NCBI GenBank assembly: GCA_007120305.1
Contig: SKNW01000041.1
Location: forward strand, 1 to 37,636
Direction: 5' to 3'
Origin: Gemmatimonadota bacterium
GTDB lineage: Bacteria; Gemmatimonadota; Gemmatimonadetes; Longimicrobiales; Gaopeijiaceae
Length of the DNA stretch: 37,636 nt
A program made the position numbers and the translations under genes. This document shows, one piece after another, positions 8,504 to 19,188 of this stretch; the first letter of the stretch is position 1; every line of letters starts with the position of its first letter. The notes under the pieces are model-generated. The model searched no databases and was not told where the DNA came from. It worked only from the letters and a program-made list of their open reading frames with translations.

Positions 8504-10285
8504 ATGACCATGACCCCGGCCTCCCTTTCTTCGTCCCGCTGGACCCTCCCCCGGCCCCGGGCCCTTTCTCGCCCAGGCTCGGCGGCCTTTCTCGTCCTGC
8601 CCCTGATGGTGGCTGGATGCGGAGATGGAACCTCCGGGGAACGCTCCCTTCGGGGGATGCCGGAGTTCTGTCAGGAAGTCCTCCCCGCGGTGGACGCCTG
8701 GGTGGCCGGGTTTGACCAGCCCACCGGGGAGCGGTACGGGGGCATGGCCGTGGTGGGCGCAATCGGCGAGATCGCCGACGGGATGAATGGCCTCGTCTCG
8801 TCCGACTACTCGGCGAACCAGCACCAGCTCTTCGTGAACCTGATGTCGCTGATCCGCCTGAACACCGACTTCGAACCCGAGCCGTACCTGGCGGAGTCGT
8901 GGGCCTTCAATGACGAGGGTACGGAACTCACGTTCCGCCTCCGGGAGGGGATCCACTGGCACGACGGTACGCCCACCACGGCCCGCGATGTGGCCTTCAC
9001 CTACCGCCGGGCGGTGGACCCGGCCACGGCCTTCCCCAACTCGGCCTTCTGGACCAACTACGACCGGAGCCCCCAGGGGGTCGAGGTGCTGGACGACTAC
9101 ACCGTGCGCTTCCGTCTCCAGCCTCACGCCGAGCCCCTGGACCCGTGGCGCTCCACGCCCATCCTTCCGGAGCACCTGCTCGGCGACGTCCCGCCCTCGG
9201 AGCTCCGGCAGCATCCCTACGGCACCCGGTGCCCCGTGGGGAACGGTCCCTTCGTCTTTGCCGAACACCGCCAGGATGAATCCTGGACCTTCGTCCGGAA
9301 CCCCGGCTTCCCGGAGTCCGTGGGCGGGCCGCCCTACCTGGATCGGTACGTCTACCGGGTGGTGCCGGAGCAGACCACCCTCCTCACCGAGCTTCTCACC
9401 GAGAACCTGGACTACTACGTGGCGCCGGGACCCGACCAGGTGCCCCAGATCCAGGCGGCCGACCGCATCGAGTTCCGGGATTTCGTCTTCCGGCAGTACG
9501 TCTTCGTGGGGTGGAACTCCCGCCGCCCACAGCTGGAGGATGCCCGGGTCCGGCGGGCCCTGACGGTGGGAACCAACCGGGATGAGATCATCGAGGCGCT
9601 GCTGCGAGGCTACGGGACGGTGGCGAACGCCGGAGTCCCCCCCTTCCACTACGCCTACTACGAGGGGATTGCCGACTCCCTCCGGTACGACCCCGCCGAG
9701 GCGAGGCGCCTCCTGGACGAGGCCGGTTGGTCCGAGATCGGCTCCGACGGGATCCGGAGCCGAGCCGACGGTACCCGGATGGAGATTTCCATCAAGTACA
9801 ACCAGGGGAACCAGCAGCGGCAGGACATGGCAGAGATCATGCAGTCCCAGCTCCGGGAGATCGGGGTGGCGGTGCGCCCACAGGTGGTGGAGTGGGCCAC
9901 GCTCCTGAACCAGATCAACTCCGTGGACCAGCGGGATTTCGACGGTGTGGTCATGGGGTGGGTCACCGAGTTCAAGGTGGATGACCGCGACCTCTTCCAC
10001 TCGTCCAAGGTGGACACGCCCTACGGCTGGTCCGGTACCCGGAACCCCCGCCTGGACATGCTTCTGGACACGCTGCAGCTCATCACCGACCGGAGCGAGG
10101 CCCTCCCCCTCTGGCATGAGTACCAGTACGAGATCCTGGCCGAGCAGCCCTACACCTTCCTGTTCTACCCCCAGCGGCTGGCGGGGCTCAACGTCCGCCT
10201 GCGGGACGTGGAACTGGACGTGCGCGGGGAGTGGGTGAACATCCACGAATGGTGGATCCCGGCCGAGGAGCGGGGTCGGCGGTAG
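8504..10285 (+). CDS. Peptide ABC transporter substrate-binding lipoprotein (SBP_bac_5 family)
   Basis: A 593-residue extracytoplasmic binding protein of the DppA/OppA family. The chosen ATG at 8504 starts a basic segment (SSRWTLPRPRALSRP) followed by a hydrophobic stretch and the lipobox VAGC with C39, so it should be a lipoprotein. The body carries YLAESWAFNDEGTELTFRLR and GIHWHDGTPTTARDVAFTYRR, signatures of the family, and KYNQGNQQRQDMAEIMQSQL in the second lobe. An upstream in-frame start at 8411 would spoil the signal peptide. It heads a five-gene set with two permeases and two ATPases. Ligand is probably an oligopeptide, but nickel, glutathione or sugar oligomers are also bound by this family. 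Bases 8399-8503 show no clear promoter. Confidence 0.93.
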   Translation: MTMTPASLSSSRWTLPRPRALSRPGSAAFLVLPLMVAGCGDGTSGERSLRGMPEFCQEVLPAVDAWVAGFDQPTGERYGGMAVVGAIGEIADGMNGLVSSDYSANQHQLFVNLMSLIRLNTDFEPEPYLAESWAFNDEGTELTFRLREGIHWHDGTPTTARDVAFTYRRAVDPATAFPNSAFWTNYDRSPQGVEVLDDYTVRFRLQPHAEPLDPWRSTPILPEHLLGDVPPSELRQHPYGTRCPVGNGPFVFAEHRQDESWTFVRNPGFPESVGGPPYLDRYVYRVVPEQTTLLTELLTENLDYYVAPGPDQVPQIQAADRIEFRDFVFRQYVFVGWNSRRPQLEDARVRRALTVGTNRDEIIEALLRGYGTVANAGVPPFHYAYYEGIADSLRYDPAEARRLLDEAGWSEIGSDGIRSRADGTRMEISIKYNQGNQQRQDMAEIMQSQLREIGVAVRPQVVEWATLLNQINSVDQRDFDGVVMGWVTEFKVDDRDLFHSSKVDTPYGWSGTRNPRLDMLLDTLQLITDRSEALPLWHEYQYEILAEQPYTFLFYPQRLAGLNVRLRDVELDVRGEWVNIHEWWIPAEERGRR

Positions 10286-10304
10286 GGGGTGGGCCCCAGC
10301 CCCC
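10285..10304 (+). other. G/C-rich stem-loop after the binding-protein gene
   Basis: GGGGGT (10285-10290) can pair with the GCCCCC at 10299-10304, with an inner GGG/CCC extension and a bulge. It starts at the last base of the stop codon. Stem-loops at this position in ABC importer operons often protect the binding-protein part of the mRNA; that role is inferred. Confidence 0.4.
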
Positions 10305-10313
10305 GCTCCTGAG

Positions 10314-10341
10314 CCCGCGCCCTCCAACCCGCGCCCTCCAA
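10314..10341. repeat. Two exact 14-bp tandem repeats just before dppB
   Basis: CCCGCGCCCTCCAA occurs at 10314-10327 and again at 10328-10341, ending 7 nt before the permease ATG. The repeat fills the place of a ribosome binding site, and no Shine-Dalgarno sequence is present. Confidence 0.85.
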
Positions 10342-10348
10342 CCCACCC

Positions 10349-11335
10349 ATGGGAAGCTACCTCGTCCGAAGGCTGTTCGGTGCCGTCCCCCTGGTGCTGG
10401 GGATCGCCACCATCGTCTTCTTCGTCCTGAACCTGGCGCCGGGTGATCCGGTCTCCATCTACACCTCGCCCACGGTTTCGCCGGAGGCGCTGGAGCAGAT
10501 GCGGCGCAACATGGGGCTGGATCAGCCCGTCCACGTCCGGTACGTCCGGTGGATGGGTTCCATGATCCAGGGGGACTTCGGCGTCTCCTTTTCCCGGAGC
10601 CAGCCGGTGCTGGACGTGGTCCGGCAGATCCTGCCCAACACCCTGGTTCTTTCGTTTGCGGCCATCACCCTGGCCTTCCTGGGCGGGATCCTCATCGGGA
10701 TCTTCCAGGCGGTCCGCCAGAACTCGGGGGTCGACAGCGTCCTCAGCGTGGTGGCGCTCTTCTTCTACTCCATGCCCTCGTTCTGGCTGGCCCTCATGCT
10801 GATCCTGATCTTCAGCCTGGTGGCCCGAAACGTCTGGGGATGGCCCATCTGGTTCCCGGCGTCGGGAATGACGTCGGTGGAGTACAGCTTCCTGAGCTCC
10901 GGGGAGCAGTTCCGGGACCGCCTCATGCACCTGGTACTTCCCGCCACCTCGCTGGCCCTGGTCCTGGCGGCGGGAATCGCCCGCTACACGCGGGGGAGCA
11001 TGCTGGAGGTGATTCGCCAGGACTACGTCCGGACCGCGCGCGCCAAGGGCCTTCCGGAGCGGACGGTGATCTTCAAGCACGCCCTCCGCAACGCCCTCAT
11101 CCCGGTCGTGACGCTGCTGGGGCTCTACCTTCCCTTCCTCTTCAGCGGCACCGTCTTCATCGAGACCGTCTTTGCCTGGCCGGGGATGGGGAAGCTGGTG
11201 GTGGATGCCATCTTCGCCAGGGACTACCCGGTGGTCATGGCGGGGGCCTTCATCTTTGCCGTCATGGTGGTCATCGGGAACCTGGTGGCCGACGTCCTCT
11301 ACTCGGTCATCGATCCCAGGATTCGCTATGACTGA
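10349..11335 (+). CDS. Peptide ABC transporter permease, DppB/OppB family
   Basis: A 328-residue inner-membrane permease of normal family length. It starts with SYLVRRLFGAVPLVLGIATIVFFVLNLAPGDP, the hallmark first helix and periplasmic motif of DppB. The six helices are followed by the EAA-loop DYVRTARAKGLPERTVIFKHALRNALIPV (about 230-258), which docks on the ATPases, and the end [14 protein letters not shown] is typical. ATG at 10349. Its stop overlaps the start of the second permease by 8 nt (11328-11335). Confidence 0.95.
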   Translation: MGSYLVRRLFGAVPLVLGIATIVFFVLNLAPGDPVSIYTSPTVSPEALEQMRRNMGLDQPVHVRYVRWMGSMIQGDFGVSFSRSQPVLDVVRQILPNTLVLSFAAITLAFLGGILIGIFQAVRQNSGVDSVLSVVALFFYSMPSFWLALMLILIFSLVARNVWGWPIWFPASGMTSVEYSFLSSGEQFRDRLMHLVLPATSLALVLAAGIARYTRGSMLEVIRQDYVRTARAKGLPERTVIFKHALRNALIPVVTLLGLYLPFLFSGTVFIETVFAWPGMGKLVVDAIFARDYPVVMAGAFIFAVMVVIGNLVADVLYSVIDPRIRYD

Positions 11336-12584
11336 GCGCCCGGCGGGCGGCGGCAGCCCAGGGCAGCTCGCTGCGGGGGAGCTGGCCGCAGGAGAGCTGG
11401 CGGGGGCCACCGTGGGGGGCGCGCTACCCGTCTCCGAAGCCGGGGCTTTCGGGGCGGCGAAGCGTGGCCCCCGCCTCCGGGGAGGCGTGGGTCTGGCCTT
11501 CGCTCTTCCCGGCCTCCCGCAGCTTCTGGCCGGGAGGGTGGCCTCCGGCGGGTATGCGCTGTTCCTCTGGCTGGCCCTCCTGGCCCTGGTGGCCGTGCGC
11601 TGGGAGAGGGTGGTGGCGGCGCCCACGGGTCCGCTGGATCACCAGCTCGCTCTCCTGACCCTGGTCGGCGTCCTGGCCGTCGCGTGGAGCTGGGCCGTGC
11701 GCGATGCCCGGAAGGGGTCGGAACCCCTCCCCCTCTCTCGCAGCCAGTGGGGGCTGGCCTCCCGGGCCTTCCGCAAGAACCGGACGGCGGTGGCCGCGCT
11801 CCTCGCCATCGTCTCGCTCTACCTCGTGGCGCTTCTCACCCCCTTCCTGGCCCCCTTCGACCCGGCCTTCCAGGGGGACCTGGTGACCACCCGGCTCCAG
11901 GCACCCTCCGGCGCGCACCCCCTGGGAACCGACCAGTTTGCCCGGGATGTCTTCTCGCGGATCCTCTACGGATCCCGGGTCTCCCTTTCCATCGGGCTCA
12001 TCGCGGTCTCCATCTCCATCACCATCGGCACCCTCCTGGGGGCTGTGGCCGGATTCATCGGAGGAGCGGTGGACTCGGTGATCATGCGCTTCGTGGACAT
12101 GGTGATCTCGTTTCCGCGCCTGATTCTCCTCATCACCATCATCGCCCTCTTCGAGCCCTCCATCTTCCTCATCGTGGCGGTCCTCGGGCTCACCCAGTGG
12201 CCCCAGGTCACGCGAATCGTCCGGGGCGAGGTCCTGAGTCTCCGGGAGCGGGAGTTCGTCCAGGCCGGGAAGGCCCTTGGCTTCTCGCGCCCCCGCATCA
12301 TCCTTCGCCACGTGATCCCCAACGTGCTGGCTCCGGTCATCGTGGCGGCCACCCTGGGGATCGGCGACACGATTGTCCTGGAGGCCGGGCTTTCCTTTCT
12401 GGGGATGGGCGTCCAGCCGCCCACCGCCTCGTGGGGGACCATCGTGGCCGATGGCCGGAACAACCTCCTGGGCGCCTGGTGGATCTCCACCTTCTCCGGG
12501 CTTGCCATTGTCTTCACGGTGGTCTCCTTCAACCTGGCGGGAGACGGGCTCCGGGATGCCCTCGACCCCCGGCAGCGGAGCTGA
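11328..12584 (+). CDS. Peptide ABC transporter permease, DppC/OppC family, with an N-terminal membrane extension
   Basis: A 418-residue permease. The standard DppC protein begins here only at about residue 146 ([16 protein letters not shown]) and continues through [29 protein letters not shown] and the EAA loop [24 protein letters not shown]. Before it lie about 45 Gly/Ala-rich residues with a repeated AAGEL, then two extra membrane helices (about 54-66 plus 74-90, and 107-123) including [10 protein letters not shown], which resembles the PGLGQLYLGR motif of small TM2-like membrane domains. DppC is usually near 300 residues. ATG at 11328 overlaps dppB, which supports this start and therefore the extension. 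The ATPase gene follows 4 nt after the stop. Confidence 0.93.
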   Translation: MTERPAGGGSPGQLAAGELAAGELAGATVGGALPVSEAGAFGAAKRGPRLRGGVGLAFALPGLPQLLAGRVASGGYALFLWLALLALVAVRWERVVAAPTGPLDHQLALLTLVGVLAVAWSWAVRDARKGSEPLPLSRSQWGLASRAFRKNRTAVAALLAIVSLYLVALLTPFLAPFDPAFQGDLVTTRLQAPSGAHPLGTDQFARDVFSRILYGSRVSLSIGLIAVSISITIGTLLGAVAGFIGGAVDSVIMRFVDMVISFPRLILLITIIALFEPSIFLIVAVLGLTQWPQVTRIVRGEVLSLREREFVQAGKALGFSRPRIILRHVIPNVLAPVIVAATLGIGDTIVLEAGLSFLGMGVQPPTASWGTIVADGRNNLLGAWWISTFSGLAIVFTVVSFNLAGDGLRDALDPRQRS

Positions 12585-12588
12585 GGGC

Positions 12589-13617
12589 ATGGCGACAGAC
12601 GAAAACCGAAGCGATGCCCCGCCCCTGCTGGAGGTGGAGAACCTGCGCACCTGGTTCTCGTCGGAGGCGGGAACCGCCCGGGCCGTGGACGGGGTGTCCT
12701 TCCAGGTGCACGCCGGGGAGACCGTGGGGATCGTCGGGGAGTCGGGATGCGGGAAGACTGTCACCTCCCTCTCCGTCATGGGGCTCATTCCCCAGCCCCC
12801 GGGCAGGATCGTGGAGGACTCGTCCATCCGGTTCCGGGGGCGCGAACTGACGACCCTTCCGAAGGCCGAGCTCCGTCGCATCCGCGGAAACGAGATCGCC
12901 ATGATCTTCCAGGAGCCCATGACCTCGCTGAACCCGGTCTACACGGTGGGAGACCAGATCCGGGAGTCCCTTCGCCTGCATCGGACGATGGGGCGGAAGG
13001 AAGCGCGGGCGGCCGGGGTGGCGGCCCTCCATGAGGTGGGGATCCCCGAGGCGGACCAGCGCTTCGACGAGTACCCCCACCAGCTCTCGGGGGGGATGCG
13101 CCAGAGGGTCATGATCGCCATGGCCCTTTCCTGCGAGCCCGATCTCCTCATTGCCGACGAGCCCACCACCGCCCTGGATGTGACCATCCAGGCGCAGATC
13201 CTGGACCTCCTGGCCGATCTCCGGACCCGGCGTGGAATGGCCATGCTCCTCATCACCCACGACCTGGGGGTGGTGGCCGAGGTGTGCGACCGGGTCATCG
13301 TCATGTATGCGGGGCAGGTGGTGGAGACCGGGAGCGTGGAGGACATCTTCCACCGCCCCCGGCATCCCTACACCCGGGGGCTCCTGGCCTCCCTCCCCCG
13401 GCTGGAGGATCCGGGGCGCCGGCTCCAGCCCATCGAAGGCGCGGTGCCGAGCCCGGTGAACTGGCCGACCGCATGCCGGTTCCGGGCCCGCTGCGCCCTG
13501 GCCTGGGAGCGATGCGCCGCCGAGGCTCCCCCGCTTCTTCCGGCGCCCGGGGATTCGGGGCGGAGCAGCCGCTGCTGGCTCGAGGTGGAGCCGGAGCGGG
13601 CCAGGGGGGCTCCGTGA
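12589..13617 (+). CDS. Peptide ABC transporter ATP-binding protein, DppD/OppD family
   Basis: A 342-residue ATPase that powers uptake together with the next gene. Walker A is GESGCGKT (50-57), followed by the Q loop [13 protein letters not shown], signature LSGGMRQRV, Walker [13 protein letters not shown] and switch His in [13 protein letters not shown]. The C-terminal oligopeptide-transporter domain (about 260-342) has [14 protein letters not shown] and cysteines in [14 protein letters not shown], as in family members thought to bind an Fe-S cluster. ATG at 12589 lies 4 nt after the previous stop. Its TGA shares bases with the next gene's GTG (GTGA overlap). Confidence 0.96.
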   Translation: MATDENRSDAPPLLEVENLRTWFSSEAGTARAVDGVSFQVHAGETVGIVGESGCGKTVTSLSVMGLIPQPPGRIVEDSSIRFRGRELTTLPKAELRRIRGNEIAMIFQEPMTSLNPVYTVGDQIRESLRLHRTMGRKEARAAGVAALHEVGIPEADQRFDEYPHQLSGGMRQRVMIAMALSCEPDLLIADEPTTALDVTIQAQILDLLADLRTRRGMAMLLITHDLGVVAEVCDRVIVMYAGQVVETGSVEDIFHRPRHPYTRGLLASLPRLEDPGRRLQPIEGAVPSPVNWPTACRFRARCALAWERCAAEAPPLLPAPGDSGRSSRCWLEVEPERARGAP

Positions 13618-14741
13618 CGGGCGGCGACATGACGGGGGGCGCCCGAGGGGAGGGTGCCCGGGAGGAGGTCGCCCGGACGGAGGGTGTCCGCGCGGAGGGT
13701 GTCCGCGCGGAGGGTGCCTGGGATCCGGGCAGGACTCCCCTTCTTTCGGTGAGGGACCTGACCCGGTACTTCCCGGTCAAGGGAAAGGGGCTTCTCCCCG
13801 GGCGCCGTGCCCAGGTGAAGGCGGTGGACGGGGTCTCCTTCGACCTCCACGCCGGCGAGACCCTGGGGCTCGTGGGGGAATCGGGGTGCGGAAAGTCCAC
13901 GACCGGGCGAGCGATCCTCCGCCTCCTCGAACCCACGTCGGGGGAGATTCACTTCAAGGGGAAGGATGTGCGCGCCATGGGCGAGCGGGAGCTCCGGACG
14001 CTCCGCCGTCAGGCCCAGATCGTCTTCCAGGACCCCTTCTCCTCGCTGAACCCCCGCCTCACGGTGGGGGACATGCTCACCGAGGTGCTCAAGGTCCACG
14101 GACTGCACGGAGATGCTCGGGGGCGCCGGAAGCGGGCCAGGGAGCTCCTGGACCTGGTGGGACTCCTTCCGGAGCACGCCGACCGCTACCCCCACGAGTT
14201 CAGCGGAGGGCAGCGCCAGCGCCTGGGCATTGCCCGGGCTCTCTCCGTCGAGCCGGAGTTCATTGTCTGCGACGAGCCGGTCTCGGCGCTGGACGTCTCG
14301 GTCCAGGCCCAGGTGGTGAACCTCCTGAAGGACCTGCAGGCGGAGCTGGGGCTCACCTACCTCTTCATTGCCCACGATCTGGCCGTGGTGGAGCACGTGA
14401 GCGACCGGGTGGCCGTCATGTACCTGGGCCGCATCGTCGAGATCGGCCCGGCGGCGGTCCTCTACCGGGAACCCCGGCATCCCTACACCCGGGCCCTCCT
14501 GTCGGCGGTGCCCCGGCCTGACCCCGGCCGCCGGGGCGAGACCGGCCGGATCGTGCTGGAAGGCGACGTACCGAGCCCGGTGGATCCCCCGCCGGGTTGC
14601 CCCTTCCACCCCCGGTGCTGGCACCCTGACCGCGATGCCTCCTGCGCCCGGGTTGTTCCGGCGCTCCGGCCGACGCCCGATGGAACGGGGCGCGAGGTGG
14701 CCTGTACCAAGGTGGCCACATCCGGGGGAGCTCACCCTTGA
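13614..14741 (+). CDS. Peptide ABC transporter ATP-binding protein, DppF/OppF family
   Basis: A 375-residue partner ATPase. Walker A GESGCGKS (88-95), Q loop [13 protein letters not shown], signature [15 protein letters not shown], Walker [13 protein letters not shown] and H loop [13 protein letters not shown] are all intact. The C-terminal domain has [12 protein letters not shown] and [13 protein letters not shown] at 13614 is taken as the start because it forms a GTGA overlap with the previous stop; an ATG five codons on (13629) is the alternative. The first 40 residues are a low-complexity run ([14 protein letters not shown]) made by a 15-bp repeat and are not part of the fold. The end of the gene overlaps the next gene's promoter. 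Confidence 0.95.
   Translation: MTGGDMTGGARGEGAREEVARTEGVRAEGVRAEGAWDPGRTPLLSVRDLTRYFPVKGKGLLPGRRAQVKAVDGVSFDLHAGETLGLVGESGCGKSTTGRAILRLLEPTSGEIHFKGKDVRAMGERELRTLRRQAQIVFQDPFSSLNPRLTVGDMLTEVLKVHGLHGDARGRRKRARELLDLVGLLPEHADRYPHEFSGGQRQRLGIARALSVEPEFIVCDEPVSALDVSVQAQVVNLLKDLQAELGLTYLFIAHDLAVVEHVSDRVAVMYLGRIVEIGPAAVLYREPRHPYTRALLSAVPRPDPGRRGETGRIVLEGDVPSPVDPPPGCPFHPRCWHPDRDASCARVVPALRPTPDGTGREVACTKVATSGGAHP
13681..13710. repeat. Two exact 15-bp tandem repeats near the 5' end of the DppF gene
   Basis: AGGGTGTCCGCGCGG occurs at 13681-13695 and 13696-13710, with a partial third copy after it and decayed copies before it. It encodes the repeated EGVRA of the disordered N-terminus and keeps frame. 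Confidence 0.85.
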
Positions 14742-14766
14742 CAGCTTGGAACGAGGGTCTCATTAT
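14738..14766 (+). promoter_or_regulatory. Strong predicted sigma-70 promoter of the ExbB-like gene
   Basis: A perfect TTGACA at 14738-14743, a 17-nt spacer and CATTAT at 14761-14766 (4 of 6). The -35 box overlaps the TGA stop of the preceding ATPase gene. Transcription should begin near 14773, giving a leader of about 90 nt. A 6-bp hairpin ACCTTC/GAAGGT (14770-14789) would lie at the very 5' end of the RNA. Confidence 0.7.
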
Positions 14767-14863
14767 GCGACCTTCCAACTCCAGAAGGTTGCCGTCCAGC
14801 CCGAATGAGGCTCCCAAGGCGGCGATTACTCACTGACCTGCAACCCAACGGCGGGAGGTCCTC

Positions 14864-15559
14864 TTGGTCGGTCTCACTCAGCTCTACAGCGCACTCCTTC
14901 AGATCCCAGGGGTGGACGCACCTGATGCGACCTTCGGCGAGCAGATGATGTTCGTCTGGGACGAGATGGGATTCATGCGCTGGCCTCTCGGGTTCTGTCT
15001 CCTCCTGGGAATCATCGTGATCATCTGGAAGTTCTTCGACCTCATGGCGAAGAGCTCCCGGACGAAGAAGATTCTCGGAGAAGTGAACCAGCTCCTGGCG
15101 GAGAAGAAGATCGACCAGGCCATGAAGGTCTGTCAGGAGTCGGACTCTCCCGCCGCCAACATCCTCTTCGCCGGTCTCGAGCGGCGGCATGAGGGGACGG
15201 ACCGGGTCATGAAGGCCATCGAGAACCAGGGCCTTCTGGAGCTCTCCAAGCTGGAGAGCGGACTGGTCGTCCTGGCCACCCTGACCAACATCGCTCCGCT
15301 CCTCGGCTTCCTCGGAACGGTGATCGGAATGATCATCGCCTTCCAGGCCATCGAGGTGGCCGGAGAGGTGGAGGCCACCCTGGTGGCCGGCGGGATCAAG
15401 GTGGCGCTTCTCACCACGGCGGCCGGCCTGGCCATCGCCATCCCGGTGAGCATTGCGCACAACTACTTCGTCTCCCGGATCGACTCCCTCGTCATTGACA
15501 TGGAAGAGTCGGCCCAGAAGATGATCGACACGCTGCACACGGTGAACGCCGCCCGCTGA
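14864..15559 (+). CDS. MotA/TolQ/ExbB proton channel family protein
   Basis: A 231-residue inner-membrane protein with the three-helix TolQ/ExbB plan: helix 1 at about 40-58 (PLGFCLLLGIIVIIWKFFDL), a cytoplasmic helical loop (60-125), helix 2 with IAPLLGFLGTVIGMIIAF (about 142-159) and helix 3 with GGIKVALLTTAAGLAIAIPVS. The helix 2 block is the family signature. In known systems five such subunits surround an ExbD/TolR dimer and turn proton flow into force on the outer membrane. No exbD, tolR or tonB is in the window: the next gene is polA. The start is TTG at 14864, 5 nt after a strong GGGAGGT (14853-14859). Its own promoter and terminator make it a single-gene unit. Confidence 0.9.
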   Translation: MVGLTQLYSALLQIPGVDAPDATFGEQMMFVWDEMGFMRWPLGFCLLLGIIVIIWKFFDLMAKSSRTKKILGEVNQLLAEKKIDQAMKVCQESDSPAANILFAGLERRHEGTDRVMKAIENQGLLELSKLESGLVVLATLTNIAPLLGFLGTVIGMIIAFQAIEVAGEVEATLVAGGIKVALLTTAAGLAIAIPVSIAHNYFVSRIDSLVIDMEESAQKMIDTLHTVNAAR

Positions 15560-15631
15560 GGCAGGCGCGACGACGGGGAGCCTCCTTCGGGTGGTTTTCC
15601 GCCCGTGGCCTCGTTCCCACTGAATTTCCAG

Positions 15632-15660
15632 GGGGCCGTCCCGCTTGTCGGGGCGGCCCC
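15632..15660 (+). terminator. Intrinsic terminator after the ExbB-like gene
   Basis: A 12-bp stem (15632-15643 with 15649-15660, one G:U pair) around a 5-nt loop CTTGT. It is followed by a weak TTGGCGTTT tail. It lies 72 nt after the stop and 65 nt before polA. Confidence 0.65.
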
Positions 15661-15724
15661 TTGGCGTTTCCCCCGTGGCGTTCTCCCGTCCAACTCCGGC
15701 CCACCCGAGATCCCGACGCCTTCC

Positions 15725-18556
<2,832 letters not shown>

Positions 18557-18592
18557 GGGCTGCGTCCACGCGTCCGACCCGGCCATGGGATC

Positions 18593-18640
18593 GCCCCGTT
18601 CGGGGGGGCACCTTTTCGGGACCGTAGCCCCCCGGTCCCG
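18593..18640 (+). other. Two adjacent stem-loops between polA and ssb
   Basis: First, GCCCC (18593-18597) pairs with GGGGC (18605-18609) and is followed by ACCTTTTC, which could be a weak polA terminator. Second, a perfect 8-bp inverted repeat CGGGACCG (18617-18624) / CGGTCCCG (18633-18640) with an 8-nt loop lies 45 nt before the ssb start. The second could act in the ssb leader. Confidence 0.5.
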
Positions 18641-18685
18641 CTCGGGATGGGGGAAGGATCCATCACGAGAGGAAAGGAGGACCCC

Positions 18686-19060
18686 ATGAGTCGGTCGGTG
18701 AACCGTATCTCCCTGCTGGGGCATGTCGGCCGGGACCCCGAAGTGCGCCAGACCCAGAACGGAACCAGGGTCGCGAACATCTCCGTGGCCACGAATCACA
18801 CCGTGGGCGCCGGAGGAGAGTCCCCGAGAGAGCGGACCGAATGGCACCGCGTCACCCTGTGGGGCGGGCTGGCCGCCTTCGCCGAGGAGTACGTTCGGAA
18901 GGGGGACCGGGTGTACCTGACGGGACGGCTCGAGTACGACGCCTACGAACGGGAGGGTGTCACGATCCCCACGGCCGAAATCCATGCCGGCGAACTGGTG
19001 CTCCTCACCCCACGAAAGGGGGTGGATCACGAGGACACGTTCCAGGAGGCAGCCGCCTGA
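18686..19060 (+). CDS. ssb: Single-stranded DNA-binding protein, short form without acidic tip
   Basis: A 124-residue OB-fold protein. It opens with SVNRISLLGHVGRDPEVRQT and has RTEWHRVTLWGGLAAFAEEYVRKGDRVYLTGRL, the core SSB signature, with the aromatic residues used for ssDNA stacking. Typical bacterial SSB is 150-180 residues and ends in a Gly/Pro-rich linker plus an acidic tip (DDDIPF type) that recruits repair proteins. Here the chain stops at about residue 110 of the fold plus HEDTFQEAAA, with no tip. ATG at 18686 follows a perfect AAGGAGG (18674-18680) at 5-nt spacing, the best ribosome site in the window. It is 129 nt after polA and convergent with the sigma gene. Confidence 0.94.
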   Translation: MSRSVNRISLLGHVGRDPEVRQTQNGTRVANISVATNHTVGAGGESPRERTEWHRVTLWGGLAAFAEEYVRKGDRVYLTGRLEYDAYEREGVTIPTAEIHAGELVLLTPRKGVDHEDTFQEAAA

Positions 19061-19188
19061 TCTCTGGCGGCTGACCCGGGGCCGGGGGACTCAGGTCCCG
19101 GAAGTGTCCGTCGGGGGGGAGGGGGTCGGGAAGAAGCAGACCCAGCCCGGAATGCCTGGCCCTCTCTTCCTCGGCGCGTCCACTGGCC

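Noticed and set aside
7460-11626. Minus-strand open frame of 1388 codons
   Set aside because: It lies antisense to lipM, dppA and dppB, which have clear family motifs. Its residues are a low-complexity Gly/Pro/Arg/His mix, expected from the complement of GC-rich coding DNA.
15605-15724. Longer polA start at 15605
   Set aside because: The extra 40 codons span the terminator hairpin of the preceding gene and have no similarity to the family.
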